Positions 9,978-21,313 of a stretch of 29,773 nt of DNA are shown piece after piece; position 1 is the first letter of the stretch; every line of letters starts with the position of its first letter. This stretch comes from Schoenoplectus triqueter (lineage: Eukaryota > Streptophyta > Magnoliopsida > Poales > Cyperaceae), in NCBI GenBank assembly GCA_964058805.1, contig CAXKVV010001979.1, positions 1 through 29,773 of the forward strand, written 5' to 3'. The translations under genes were made by a program, and so were the position numbers. The notes below the pieces were generated by a model. It saw nothing but the letters and a program-made list of their open reading frames with translations, made no database searches and had not been told where the DNA came from.

Positions 9978-11903
9978 ACCTCCCCCACCTCCATAGGTCA
10001 ATGCAGTCCGAATGCTGTTGCTAAAGGTTACTTGGACAATTGTCACAATTCTAATATAGTGATTTTTCGACAAAATTCGAAAAAGAATATTATGATACTT
10101 ATATTTGTGAATTATGATTGATTGCAATTAAAATTTTCATGTAACTTAGTTGTCATGTTGTAAGCCATTAGATATTATTGGAGTTATATGAAATTTCGAA
10201 TTTAATGGTCTTCTGACAGAAAAAAAATTAAATAACATGCAATTAAAAAAAACATTAATATCCGCATCCTTACTAAAATATATACTTTCAGAATTTATTT
10301 ATTTATTTTAGATAAAAATGTGATCGAACTTTCTAAGTCTAAATATTTACAAGGAGTTTCACAACATGTTATTTTCATAAACACAATTAAGCTGTCGAGA
10401 TTTATCGAGAAAAACATTTTTAATAAAATCAAATAGATATAATGATTTATGTATTCATATTCAATTATTCGTAACAATTAATGAACCAAACTTTTCCGGT
10501 GAAAATCAAATAAATACCTTACTTTAGAAATATCTAACTTAGTTATTGATAAAATCCAAAATTTCAATGAAAACATCTTTAGTAGGGGTACAAACATATT
10601 TATTAAATATGGATGAATAATGGTTTTATTATATTTGTATCCGTTATAATTTTTTCGATACAAAATTCGAACACAGGTAGTCTCAGATATGGATCAGACA
10701 TTCGACGGATATCATAAATAAATCGGATATCGAACGAATACAGACATATTTTGGATATTAAGTAAAAATATTATATGTATCATTGAAAAATAATCACATA
10801 CTATAGAATCATTAATTATAAAAATTAAATATTAATTTTATAAGTTAAATACTAATTATGATTATATTAATAATTCAAATGTATAAATGAATTATAAAAA
10901 AATTATGATACATTATTATAAATTATATATAAAATTAGTTAGATTTATAATATACGCAAAAAATCTAAATAAAAATATATATAATGAGATTTTTCAGATA
11001 TACATTCCGATAAAATCAGATCAGATATATTCAGATAATATTGAATGTTAATGGATAATAGCTAAATAATTAGATACAAATAGATAATAACCAAATCGTA
11101 TCATTATCTGCTAATTTTTTCAGATACGAAAATCTTTAGATACGAATATAAATTAGATAATTTTTATTATTTTTTAGATCAGATTATGAATAAAATCAAA
11201 TATTTTACTGTACATTAATATATTCATATTGTCTGACTTAACTTTTATATACCGAATACTACCTTCTCTAAATTGAACCTTATAATAACAATGATACTAT
11301 TGATGAGGGAAGGGGAGAGCGAATTACTGACAAAGTTTTCTTTTTATCTTTTGAGAATATTTCGGGAAAAACAATTTGAAATGGGGTAGACCAGGGACCG
11401 TTAGAAGTTAGAACTAGTGTCAGATAAGGGTTTCACAACCACGCCTAGAAATCAAAATTGTAGTTTTTAATTTTATATTGTCTTTCTCTCACTTCTTCTA
11501 TCTGTAAGATATCTGTGAGACTGTAACACTCTCTTTTCATTTTTATTAATAAAATCTACTATCTCTTCGCTTACTACTTCAAAAAAAATCAAACATTTAT
11601 GCATGATATAATTATGATATATCAATCATGTATATATACAGAATAATGAGATTTGATATTTGTTTTAGTGACTTCAAATTTTGGTCAAAAATTAATAATT
11701 TAATTTAGGTACAACAACAATATGAGAGATCCTATTAGAGTACAATTCTTTATTCACATGCTAGATAGTTCATATTTCTTTTTTCTCAATCTGTAATACA
11801 AGATCACACATCTCGTAATCAATGTAACTTTTATAGATTAATGAAATTTGAGAACTTTGACTTTCATCTTTTTAATAATATATATATATATATAGTGGAT
11901 ATG
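9978..11903. other. Very AT-rich intergenic region with decayed repeats
   Basis: No gene. From about 10670 to 11215 the words GGATAT, CAGATA and GATAC recur many times in mixed order, as in mutated simple-repeat-rich transposons, but I cannot define ends. Around 11400-11590 there is CT-rich sequence with TATTAATAAAAT that could be an old LTR end, unproven. A TA run lies at about 11878-11894. Confidence 0.35.
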
Positions 11904-11923
11904 CCGTGAGCTTAAGCTCACGG
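11904..11923. repeat. Perfect 20-base palindrome
   Basis: CCGTGAGCTTAAGCTCACGG is its own reverse complement, and a third CCGTGAG half follows at 11931. It sits just right of a TA run in AT-rich DNA, so it may be the end of a hairpin transposon or a secondary-structure-forming site. Confidence 0.75.
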
Positions 11924-11994
11924 AGGTCTTCCGTGAGTTTAACTTAAAAAATATATTAAATCATCTCAAAATTTTAATTTATCATTCTCATTAA

Positions 11995-12246
11995 ATTAAT
12001 TTTCTGACAACAGTACACGCCGCATACAGGTCATACAATCAACAAACAGGGATATCACAACTAACATGGCATGAGGCAAAATCAATTGGACCAACAACCC
12101 AGAATAGTAAAGGTCAAGTATGCACACAGACCAATTTATGGCAGTATTTAGATCAAAAATCAAACAATCATTTTCCTAGACATGTCATTATTGAAAGGGT
12201 TGTATTTATTCCAGGAAATGTAGAGTTAGTTGTTGAATATTTATAA
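11995..12246 (+). other. Unassigned 83-codon open stretch without ATG
   Basis: One frame is open from 11995 to the stop at 12244-12246 and has no Met. The composition is mixed and protein-like (five Trp/His residues, several Gln and Asn), unlike the AT-rich surroundings. I do not recognise it. It may be a transposon ORF fragment. Confidence 0.2.
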
Positions 12247-12289
12247 CGTGTCTATTATTATTTTATTTTTTGAGAAAAAGACGTCGCAT

Positions 12290-13182
12290 TCTGTAATTTT
12301 ATTCTACATAAGTTCTACATCGTGAATGTATTGCCGTGTTTCTCTTGTGAATTGACATTCTGTAAATAGATAAATGATGGTTTCTTCTACTTTGTGACAC
12401 ATGTTGCAAATATTGGCCATTTGCCAACCTCTTTTCATTAGGCTGTCTATTGTTAGAATTGTATTTCTTAGTAGCAACCATATGAATGTTGACACTTTTG
12501 GGGTGCTCTGATTTTCAAAATGTTGAGCAACAGGGATTTGATGGATGGGAAGTTTTGTATAAATTTGTAATATGAGCTAGTTATGAATTCTCTTCCTCTA
12601 ATCCATTATAATTCATCTTTTTGGTCTAGTAAGGTGTAGTTTGTCAACGATCCTTTCAGCTGTTATATTTGCAAAGTGAGATTTGCAAAGTGTTGTTCAA
12701 ATGATAGTTGCCATTGATTTTCTTGATAGATTTCAGCTATGGTGCACCCTTTTTTGTGTTGAGTGTGCATACAATATTGAGTATAGCTGTTGTAGAGGGC
12801 ACTCAAACCAGCAATCCTCCTAGAACAAAGTTTTTCTTCCGTTACCCACTTTGAATTTGATTGAACTATACAAAGATGCTTTCATTTTTGACACATTTTT
12901 CCAAAATACCGATGCATATTTATTTTTCCATGGTCTGAATGCATCATCCTCTATCGGTGTTACTTCTTTCCACCATTTATTCTGCGTAAACCATTGTCAT
13001 ATTCATTTACTGAGTAAATATTGATTCATGATATTTAGATCTTTGACCTCTAATCCCTCATTCTTTTTACTCATTGTCTCTACTCTCCAATTCACTAAGC
13101 ACATTGGTTTTTCTTCATCTGCTTTATGGCCATACCATAAAAAACGTCTTTTGATGTTGTCAATGGCTTTGATTACTTATTT
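12290..13182 (-). mobile_element. LINE (non-LTR retrotransposon) ORF2 remnant
   Basis: Read on the minus strand, the upstream end encodes AIDNIKRRFLWYG, the hallmark at the end of plant LINE reverse transcriptases. The downstream end (12304-12495) encodes the zf-RVT zinc knuckle: FIWLLLRNTILTIDSLMKRG, then CNMC and a TEC motif, with Cys and His zinc ligands. Between them the frame is interrupted by several stops and frameshifts, so the copy is dead and 5'-truncated, as is usual for LINEs. I see no clear poly-A tail or target duplication. Confidence 0.82.
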
Positions 13183-13764
13183 AGGCAATTAAAATAAGGA
13201 CATGGAGTATATCAGCTTTACAGATAATATTGTATTTATTAAGACTTTTCATCCTGCTAGGAATAAATTGCTCACTTGCCGGTCTAGAAAGTGCATCTTG
13301 AATTCCATCCATCAAGTTCTTATAGAATTGTTTCGATATCCCTTTTGACTTCTGTGGAGGGAGAGTTTCAATTTTTATTTTATATGAAACATCTGATTTT
13401 GTATCAGACGAGACGACGGTTAAGTACATGTAGTTCTGGACAATGCTGCATCACATTACTTGAGACATGACGTACACAGCATCAACAAAGACATTTAATA
13501 AAAAAAACACGTCACAATCGAAATCTTCTAAGATGATTCTGCATTAACGCACTCAGACAAACCCAGCAACCTGTATGGCGTCCATTAGACACTTGAGTCA
13601 GCGACCTTGACCTTGAAATTTTAGTATCCAATTCACTCATACGCGTTGCCATACCAGTCCACTTTTCCCGCAGTTATTGACTCTGACTCTGATCAGAGAT
13701 GGTTCCTCGAAGATGAAGAGAGAAAGAGAGAGGATATCGATTTCTGTGGTTACTTTTTCATTAA
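13183..13764. other. Intergenic, unassigned open stretch on the minus strand
   Basis: A minus-strand frame (13181-13429) is open for 82 codons. It includes a charged segment followed by a possible GTACAA splice donor near 13233, so it could be an old exon, but no family is recognisable. The right end (13700-13764) holds an AGAG-rich stretch in the position of the GA run before RLK-1. Confidence 0.25.
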
Positions 13765-13905
13765 TTGCCTGGCTTTTTGTGGGTTACTGGGTTTCAAATA
13801 AACCAGTTTCTAAATTTGAACAAGCGAATTGGTTCTACTAGTACAGGAAGAGTGAGGGGGGGAAGAAGAACAAGAGAGCAGAAAAGGAGAGAAGGGGAAA
13901 AAGGA

Positions 13906-14542
13906 ATGACAAGAATAAGCTGGAAGATAAAGGCTTCAGCTGCAGCTCTCTTTGTTGTTTTCTCAATAGAGACTGCCGAGCGCATAATAGCAAGCCCGGA
14001 CCTACTGGTACTGAATTCCAACTTCTACATAATCGCTACCATTGCTATACTTCATCATCTTGCACATGTACGTAAATCATGTCACCAGTCACAGAAGCAA
14101 AGTAGGATTCTTAGGCATGGTTGTCACTATACCGTCAATGTGTTTCTTCCTCAGACCGCGCTGGTGGGACTTTCAGTTCCGCTTGATCTTCACCATTGAC
14201 AAGGCATCACTTATTGTTCTTATGCTCCTAATGCATCTCCGAGATGTTAGCATGAAGATATTATCAGCATTATTTGTTTCAGTTGTAGGTTTATTCATTG
14301 TTCACTACACTGATCCACATCGACAACCGTTTAATTCCATAATAACAGGCTCCATTGGTACAGTTATTTTTCTAATATCTTTTTGGTTTTACATGAGAGT
14401 CAACTCAGAGAGAAAATGGAAAATCATGACAATTGTATTTTTCATCTTTGTAAAGTTTGGGATAATTCTAACATATATATCTATTTGGTTGTACTTGTGT
14501 GGTGCGTTGATAATTTTCTACACTATGGTATTCCTTATGTAA
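13906..14542 (+). pseudogene. RLK-2: kinase-less, frameshifted copy of the 7TM-RLK
   Basis: From the ATG at 13906 the protein follows RLK-1 closely through the signal peptide and first membrane segment. At about 14041-14047 the sequence lacks 11 bases present in RLK-1, shifting the frame. The following frame then matches RLK-1 through the sixth hydrophobic segment and most of the next (RWWDFQFRLIFTIDK, YTDPHRQP, ERKWKI) and stops at 14540-14542. The last residues (about 14515 on) are foreign, and the next DNA matches the region 3' of RLK-1 (about 8505). An internal deletion equal to about 1.6 kb of RLK-1 therefore removed the end of the membrane domain, the whole kinase and the intron. An internal ATG at 14066 could still start a roughly 158-residue membrane protein, but I think it is non-functional. 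Confidence 0.88.
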
Positions 14543-14600
14543 TTCATGCAAGGAAAACAGTCATATCATGTTCTGATTGGGGTTCATCTCTAACCTACTT

Positions 14601-14735
14601 CAATTTATTTGAGATTAAAGATTTTGTTGTCGTTGTTATTGTTATATGAGTTGAGTTCCATTTTGTTGTCATTGTTGTCAATTTATTTGAGATTAAAGAC
14701 TTTGTTGTCGTTGTTATTGTTATATGAATTGAGGA
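14601..14735. repeat. Tandem duplication of a 78-base unit
   Basis: The unit starting CAATTTATTTGAGATTAAAG at 14601 recurs at 14679 and is nearly identical through TTGTTATATGA. The second copy is partial. It lies in the 3' flank of the RLK-2 pseudogene and is missing from the equivalent flank of RLK-1, so it arose after the block duplication. Confidence 0.85.
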
Positions 14736-14739
14736 ACTC

Positions 14740-15426
14740 AAGATCCCCCAGTTCGGTTCCTTCTCCATTTGTACGACTCCTAAGTATCTGGTGTATTTGA
14801 TTTGCCCAGTTAGATTCAGATGCTAATGCAGCTCTTATGTAGTTTGCAAAACTTCATGTACCAGTATTGGAAGAGACATTATTAATTGGACCATACCAAC
14901 CAAGTTCTTTAACTATAGAGTTTATACCTTCAAGTTACAAAATGTATGCTTTGTACCAGTGGATTTTGATATAAAAATAAATTAAAGAGACCCATTGATT
15001 TAAGCTGTTTCTCATGCTATTTCAGAACACATTGTTAGCCCGTACAAAGTCCAATGAAATGCATCGTCTTACAAGAGAAGTATCAGGTATAAGGATACAC
15101 AAAGCATAAGAAGTAACATCTATGATTTTCATAAATGAAGCCTTTCTAATAACCAACCATTAGAAAATTTTTAACTAAATGGTTTGATGTGAGCCCCTAC
15201 AGCATGATAAATGTCTCATCTACAGATGCACATAAAACACAAAAGTTACAATCCACCATATCTTGTTTGGGGAGTAGCACATGATGCTGGTCCTCGTCAA
15301 TATTTCATCTCTCAATACTCTTAAATTACATTGCAAATTTATCATTTTGGGACTGAGTAAGCAGAGAAGAAGCCCATTCAATTGTCATACAGCACAAGAA
15401 GTCACATTCTGCATCGAGGCCTTTAT
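14740..15426. other. Flank shared with RLK-1 and 3' UTR of TAF7
   Basis: The first 150 bases continue the duplicated flank shared with 8580-8740. The right part, read on the minus strand, is the likely TAF7 3' untranslated region. No further gene is seen. Confidence 0.5.
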
Positions 15427-17229
15427 CTAGCTGTCTTGCTCCATGGAATCGTCGGACTCGCTCTGTTCGGGTTCATCACCAGTGACAGCAGCTTCAACTG
15501 CTGGCACTTCTTGTTTATCTGTTGATGATGATGGTACAGCCTTTTTGTTGTTAGCATTTCCTTCCTCCCCTTCACCAGCACCAGCATTTGCATCTACCAA
15601 TTTAGTTAAGGAAAAAAAAAGTGCTTGTAGCACTACTAGTGTGGTCATGATGGAGTTAACTGGGATGTACATATACCAGTGCAGATGGAACTGTGCAGCC
15701 TTAAAACCGTACCTGGTCAGTATGTGGTGCTACCATTTGCAATAACAAAAGTGTTGAAAGAGCCATAAACTATTATAACTGGAGTGGTGACAACTTTTGT
15801 TAATTAGAAACATAAGAAATGCTAATACAAAGAAATGCTATTGTATTGTCTATTGCAGGAACAGGTACTGGTATGTACCAGACAACAATAAAAAAGGATA
15901 CAAGTCACTGTTCCACCTGACATAATGCACAACAGATCTTTCTCAACTCTCTGTACCAACTCTGGCTGAAACCAAAAAAATCTGAAAAAATTAACAAATA
16001 ATAATAAAACAAGTTCAAAAGTACCAAAAAGTTCAAAAGAAAGTAACTTATATTACATTCAAATCAGGTTCTCTTATAAAACGCTTCGTCCGAGCGTTTT
16101 TCATAGGAGGAGTGAGGCCGTGGCGGTACTCAACTCCTTCAGGTACCGGGTCAACTTCTTCCCTCACCATTATCATCTACCACAAAAAAATATCAGCATC
16201 AGTAGCAAATCCCTGAATATGTAACAACTATTACAAAGATAACTGTGTTTTCTTACTTGACCAACATCAGCTGTTTTTATGAGCAAACTCTCTTCATATG
16301 TTTTGTAAGATTCAACAATGCATGGCAGATCCAAGAGAGATGCAGGAAAGCTTTCATTGCCTATAATAAATGTACCATTTCTTCCATCCTCTACATCCAA
16401 CACAATAAATATATTAAGTCCATCTATGATAACTAACCAAGCTGTAGTTATCGTGAGATTAACAATCTTTTTATTCTTCATTTTTTATCTATCCTCTCCT
16501 AATCTTAAAAATAACTGCTATTGAGAAGACTGTGTAATAATAATATGACGCAATACTCTGATGGTGCACAGGTTAGCAGTTAAAAAAAGTTCAATGTGTA
16601 AGCAATGACATGTGTTACATTCTTCTTCTTCTTTTTTCAGTCGAGATATATGTTTCATTCTAAAAGCTATGGTGAGTTATTCCTACAAATGTAACATCAC
16701 CTTTATCTTGTTCTTCACTCTTGCAATACTGCACAATAGCCTTATATACATGTTAATCGCAGAAACCCATATTACATCAACTTTTAGCAAAATTAATTAG
16801 ACAAACATACTCTTGTACTCAACATGAATCATTAAAGGGAAAACTAACCGCAACAAAATTGAAAACATCAATTCAGACACAACTAAAATGATTGCTCACA
16901 AACATCAACCTTAATGTAACCTTAATCTAGGGAGGTTTAAGCCTAGCACTATCCATGCAATGTCAAAGTAAGGGCATTGTTGTTGTACTGATTTTGACAT
17001 TAAGCTCCAGAATAACCTAATTTGGACTCTATCATTGCACAATTCCACCCAGAAAACACAGCACTGAAGACTATTCAATTTAAAATTCGACAACCAGTTG
17101 GAAGTAGGTACCTGAGAAAGACAAATCTAAAGAAGCATCTTCAGAGGAGGAGGTAGTGTTCTCGCTAAGAAGGCGCTCGATTCGCTCAGCCACAGAGGGA
17201 GGCACTCGTAGTATAAACTGCTCTTCCAT
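15427..17229 (-). CDS. TAF7: Transcription initiation factor TFIID subunit 7
   Basis: Five coding exons on the minus strand: 17229-17112, 16390-16257, 16176-16057, 15965-15902 and 15593-15427, all GT..AG, giving 603 bases and 200 aa. Plant TAF7 proteins are about 200 aa. The N-terminus MEEQFILRVPPSVAERIERL is the TAFII55 domain start. Exon 2 continues EDGRNGTFIIGNESFPASLL and ends IKTADVGQ. Exon 3 begins MIMVREE and holds EYRHGLTPP and the basic RFIREPDLN. Exon 4 gives PELVQRVEKDL. Exon 5 is an acidic, Ser-rich tail, as in the family. TAF7 is a TFIID subunit in the nucleus and contacts TAF1. The 721-base first intron is the longest. The exon 4 to 5 junction (phase 1) is the least certain. A partial, dead copy lies at 8935-9223. 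Confidence 0.93.
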
Positions 17230-17514
17230 CAGGAAATTGAAGACCCCGCAAAGATTTGTACGGAATAGCGAACGAAGGATTGGGAAGAAAGAGCCTCTGT
17301 CCTCTGAGAGTGGTATAGAGGAGGCGAGAGAGTGACTCACCTCAGTTGAAGGATCGGAAGGAGACGGACGGGGAAGAGGGGAAGAGTGACGAGATGAGTC
17401 GCGAATTCGCGATCGATCGAAAGGGTTTGGACCTGAATATCGATGGGTTTGGACCTGAAGGCTGAAGCGAAACCAACTTATAAATCATCGGATACCTTAC
17501 GAGTAAGATGCAGT

Positions 17515-17840
17515 TCACTGATTTAACGGGCAACGGATTTCGTCCCTACACAAAGGGCATGTTGGGTCCGGTGGATCCAGGGGTTGATGCACTTCTCATG
17601 AAACAGATGGTGACACAAAGGCAACTTCACAACCTCCTCTCCTTCATGCAATTGCCCAAGGCATATGACACACTTGTAGATAATTTCACGTTGTTCGGCG
17701 TTGTTCGGGGCAAATGAGAAGTTCAGAGGCCCTCTGCTCACCATGATTTCAGCCAGTATCATGCTATCTGTATTCTCTGGAGAGATCATAGTAATCCAAT
17801 CTCTGGAGAGATCATAGCATGCAGCTGTTGTGATAATCAT
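17515..17840 (-). pseudogene. RING-H2 finger fragment with a frameshift
   Basis: The minus-strand frame from 17840 encodes a RING-H2 finger: CVIC, then a 15-residue spacer, CHHLFHEKC, and ten residues with PW. The last Cys pair (CPLCR) lies one frame over because one base is missing near 17559, so the continuous frame reads out into a nonsense tail. The displaced frame stops at 17515-17517. RING-H2 proteins are E3 ubiquitin ligases; here both the upstream domain and an intact finger are missing. A short sequence (ATGATCTCTCCAGAGA) is duplicated at about 17770-17815. The fragment sits immediately upstream of the TAF7 leader and may overlap its promoter. A sequencing error could also explain the shift. 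Confidence 0.68.
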
Positions 17841-19219
17841 CTTGGGTTTCTTTGTTCTTGTTGCCTACATACAACAGATCAAGCAAAAATTAAGGGGAAC
17901 TTATTTGTGGTTGTTGCTTGATTGGAGGCTGGAGGTAAATAATTTGAACTTAGGATACATTCATGTTGTATACATTGGGATGTTTGTTAAAAAAAATGAA
18001 TATTAAATTTGAACGGATAAATATTGCCCGACTTAAAATTAGTTTGCTAAAAAATCGTATAATATTGAAAATATTGGAGTTCGCTTAAATAGGAAGATGA
18101 CTCTTTTGGTTGCTATAAATATCTCCAACTTTTTTTTTTCCAAATTCCTTTATTGAGAAGTTTCTTACAGTATATACTTCATTATTTAAGTTGATATTTT
18201 TTCGGCAGGCTTTCGTTTTTTTAATCTTTCCGATTTGGTGACAACTAATTTCATTTTTAATGAAATAATTATAAATTTAATGAATATATAATATCCTAAA
18301 TAAAAGAACAACCATGATAAAACATCGAAAGCAAATAAAAATATAGAAGTTCCTTATGCAGAATAATTAAATTTGCACTTAATTATTTTGATATCACAGC
18401 TCTATAGTAGTAATTCTGTGTTGCTCCTCGATTGTGTTGAATAACTTTCGTTTAGTATGAACCAAAAATTATTTTAACAAATTATTATCTAATGATCATT
18501 TTAAATTGAAGAAAAGATTACCAGAAAATAAGATTACGGTCATGGATTTAATCAATTTGACTATAAAATTTGCGTATAGCGCAACCATGATTTGTGTTCA
18601 TTAAGGAACGCACAGTTTAGTTTGTATGAACTTTACTGATTCTGAGAATATTTAGAGATTACGGTATAGATAAAATTTTAGAAGAAAAAAAAATAAAAAT
18701 AACAATATTATTTGTACCATGTAAAATTGAAACTGATTAAGAAAATCCCTATTTACATGTACGATCCTCTCAGCTCAGTGTGGATCCCATCTACCAATCT
18801 GACAAGTCACCGATAAGGAGCCAATGACTTCACGAATGAGGCACATAACCCATTATTTTTCAACTTGACGAGGTAGGTAGGTTAATTTATGTTTGACCTC
18901 TGGCCAACAACGTCCACATCTTTGAATTATTTTCAATAAAAGTAAAAGATTAATTTCTTATGTTTTACGTTGTATATTTCTCCTAAGAACAATCAACAGA
19001 CATTGGCGAAAAAAGATTTCATATTTGTATTGGTCTTCACCATCCACAGGTGGAAGAACCTTCCATGAAGAAATACTTTTCAAACGAATTTTGGTCAAAA
19101 ACAAATTCCTTTTCTTAGTTTAGTTTAACAGATACATTCCCTTAACTCTACTAAGAAAACACGACGCAAAATATAAGAAAATATCGTAAGGAACAAAGAA
19201 CAAAAGAGGAGCGAAGAAA
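17841..19219. other. Intergenic region before RLK-3
   Basis: AT-rich sequence without a recognisable gene, repeat or core promoter. The RLK-3 leader just before 19220 is A/G-rich, similar in style to that of RLK-1 but without clear alignment. Confidence 0.5.
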
Positions 19220-21102
19220 ATGGCTAGAAATAGTGTGAAGATAGGAGCTTCAGCATCAATTATCCTCTTATTGATGGCTGTGAATACAATATCTGGCACG
19301 AAATCCAGAGCGGATATTCAAGTATTAAATTCAAAATTTTACATATTTGCTACCTTTTTTTCCACCGTAATATACTTTATTGTTTTATGTCTTTATGTCA
19401 ATCATATTCAGAAGTGGAGAAGGAAAGTGGTAGTCTCAGTGTTGTCCTTATTTATCATCAGTTTCATACTCCCAATGCGTCTCCTTCTGAAGCCACCTCG
19501 CTGGGATATCGAATTTCATCTTATTGCAGATATTGATATGTTGGCAGCAATCGTGTTCTTGATGTTGATTTACCTCCGAGATACAACCAACTTGATAGTA
19601 TCCTCACTAGTAGTTTTTCTTTACGTAGTATTTGTTTTTCAACAATCTGATCCACTTCAACAGCCATCAACTAGCATAATTGCCTGCTCCATGTCTACTA
19701 TAACATATGCAGTTATCAGTTGGTTATATGTCAGTCGAATAGCCAACCGCAAATGGAAGATTGTGACAGTGGTACTGTTCTTTTCTGTACACTTCGGGAT
19801 AATTCTGACCTATGTATTCATCTGGTTTTCCCATTGGGGGCTCCTTTCTAATCTCCTGCTTGGTGCTGACACGTTTTTGCTTATTTTGTATACTTTGTAC
19901 AAACGCACTTGCGAACTACTCCAAGAAGATCAGTATACCTATTTTAAGCTTGCTGAGTTACCAACTAGGTTTATGTTGAAGGACCTAGAAAAAGCAACTG
20001 AAAACTTCCGCCTCAAGATAGGTCAAGGCGGTTCTGGCACTATCTTTAAGGGGTTCTTTAGTGATGGCTCTGCCATTGCAGTCAAGCATGTGAGAAGCCA
20101 ACAAAACGGTGCAAATGAGTTCATAACAGAGATTAACATCATAGCAAGCCTACAACATATCAACCTAGTACACTTGCTAGGGTATTGCCTGGCAGAACGA
20201 GGTGACCGATACCTTGTGTACCCATTCTTTGAGAATGGCTCACTGGATACTTGGCTCTTTGCAGATGAAGAAAAAAGACGACACTTGACATGGGTTTTGA
20301 GGTATAAAATCGCGGTTGATGTGGCAAAAGCCCTTGCATATTTGCACCATGATTGCCGTCACCGAATCCTGCATCTTGATGTTAAGCCAGCAAACATATT
20401 ACTTGATGGTAGCTTTCAGGCGCTGGTTTCTGATTTCGGCATCTCAAGATCAATGGAGAGGGACATGACAAATGTCATGATAACAGCAAGGGGCACGGTA
20501 CACTTTAATCTACCACTCATCTGTATAAATCAGCCTGATTCACATAAACTGAATGTAATTTTTTCTGATGATTTTGATAGGTCGGTTATTTGCCTCCAGA
20601 GATGCTCATGTCCCAGGCTATATCAACTAAATCTGATGTATATAGCTATGGGATGGTGCTAATGGAGCTTATTGGTGGAAGGAGGAATTTCCAATCTACC
20701 AAAGAAGGAGAAACTCGAAGGAACAACAAATACTTCCCCAAAATTGTCAGAGACAAAATTAAGGAAGGGAAACTGATGGAAGCAGTTGACAGTAGCTTAT
20801 TGCACAATGGACATCCTACAGAAAGCGAAGTTGTGTTACTAGTCAATATTGCTTTTTGGTGCATCCAGCATAATCCTGAGCTAAGACCAAACATGAATGA
20901 TGTGGTAGATATGCTTGAGGGATGGAAGACAGTGGGCATGCCACCAGAAAGTCCAATGTTTGTTGTCAATTTCTTAGATGTAGAATCACAGTGTAGTTCT
21001 TCAAAATCTGATGATAATGGAACTGTTAGAAATACCAACAACAGAATTGGCGCTTTGCTATCTGCCAATACAATTTCCATTTCTATTGAGCTTGGAAGAT
21101 AA
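19220..21102 (+). CDS. Seven-transmembrane receptor-like Ser/Thr kinase (RLK-3)
   Basis: Two exons, 19220-20497 and 20581-21102, give 599 aa, one more than RLK-1, with the intron at the same phase-0 codon boundary. A signal-peptide-like start (1-32) is followed by about seven hydrophobic segments between 40 and 226. Shared motifs are RWDIEFHLI (94-102), SDPLQQP and NRKWKI. The kinase begins near 246: a canonical glycine loop GQGGSGT 268-274, Lys289, Glu304, HLDVKPAN 385-392, DFG 405-407, then GTVGYLPPEM across the splice. The HLD makes it non-RD. Residues ICIQ/WCIQ and RPNMNDVVDMLEG near the C-terminus are typical of this RLK group. It is clearly more diverged from RLK-1 than RLK-2 is, so it is the oldest split in the cluster. 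Ligand and pathway are unknown. Confidence 0.92.
20498..20580 (+). other. Intron of RLK-3
   Basis: 83 bases, GTACAC at the start and TTGATAG at the end. Splicing joins RGT to VGYLPPEM. Without splicing the frame leaves the kinase and stops at 20660-20662. The position matches the RLK-1 intron. Confidence 0.92.
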
Positions 21103-21313
21103 TTATTCTCAATATATATACTCTTTTCTTTACCATTGAGACTATTTGTTTATGGACAATTATAAATCTCTTGGTTCTCTAGGAACCACAGTAAAAAAAG
21201 ACAGTAAGGGGGACAGGAGAGTACTCTCCATCTCTCCTCACAAACATATGCAATGCAAATCTCATATTTATTATACAAATTTAACTAGTTGTCTGGATCC
21301 ATTTAATCTTTAA

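Noticed and set aside
15443..15745. 100-codon plus-strand frame
   Set aside because: It is antisense to the last TAF7 exon and its intron.
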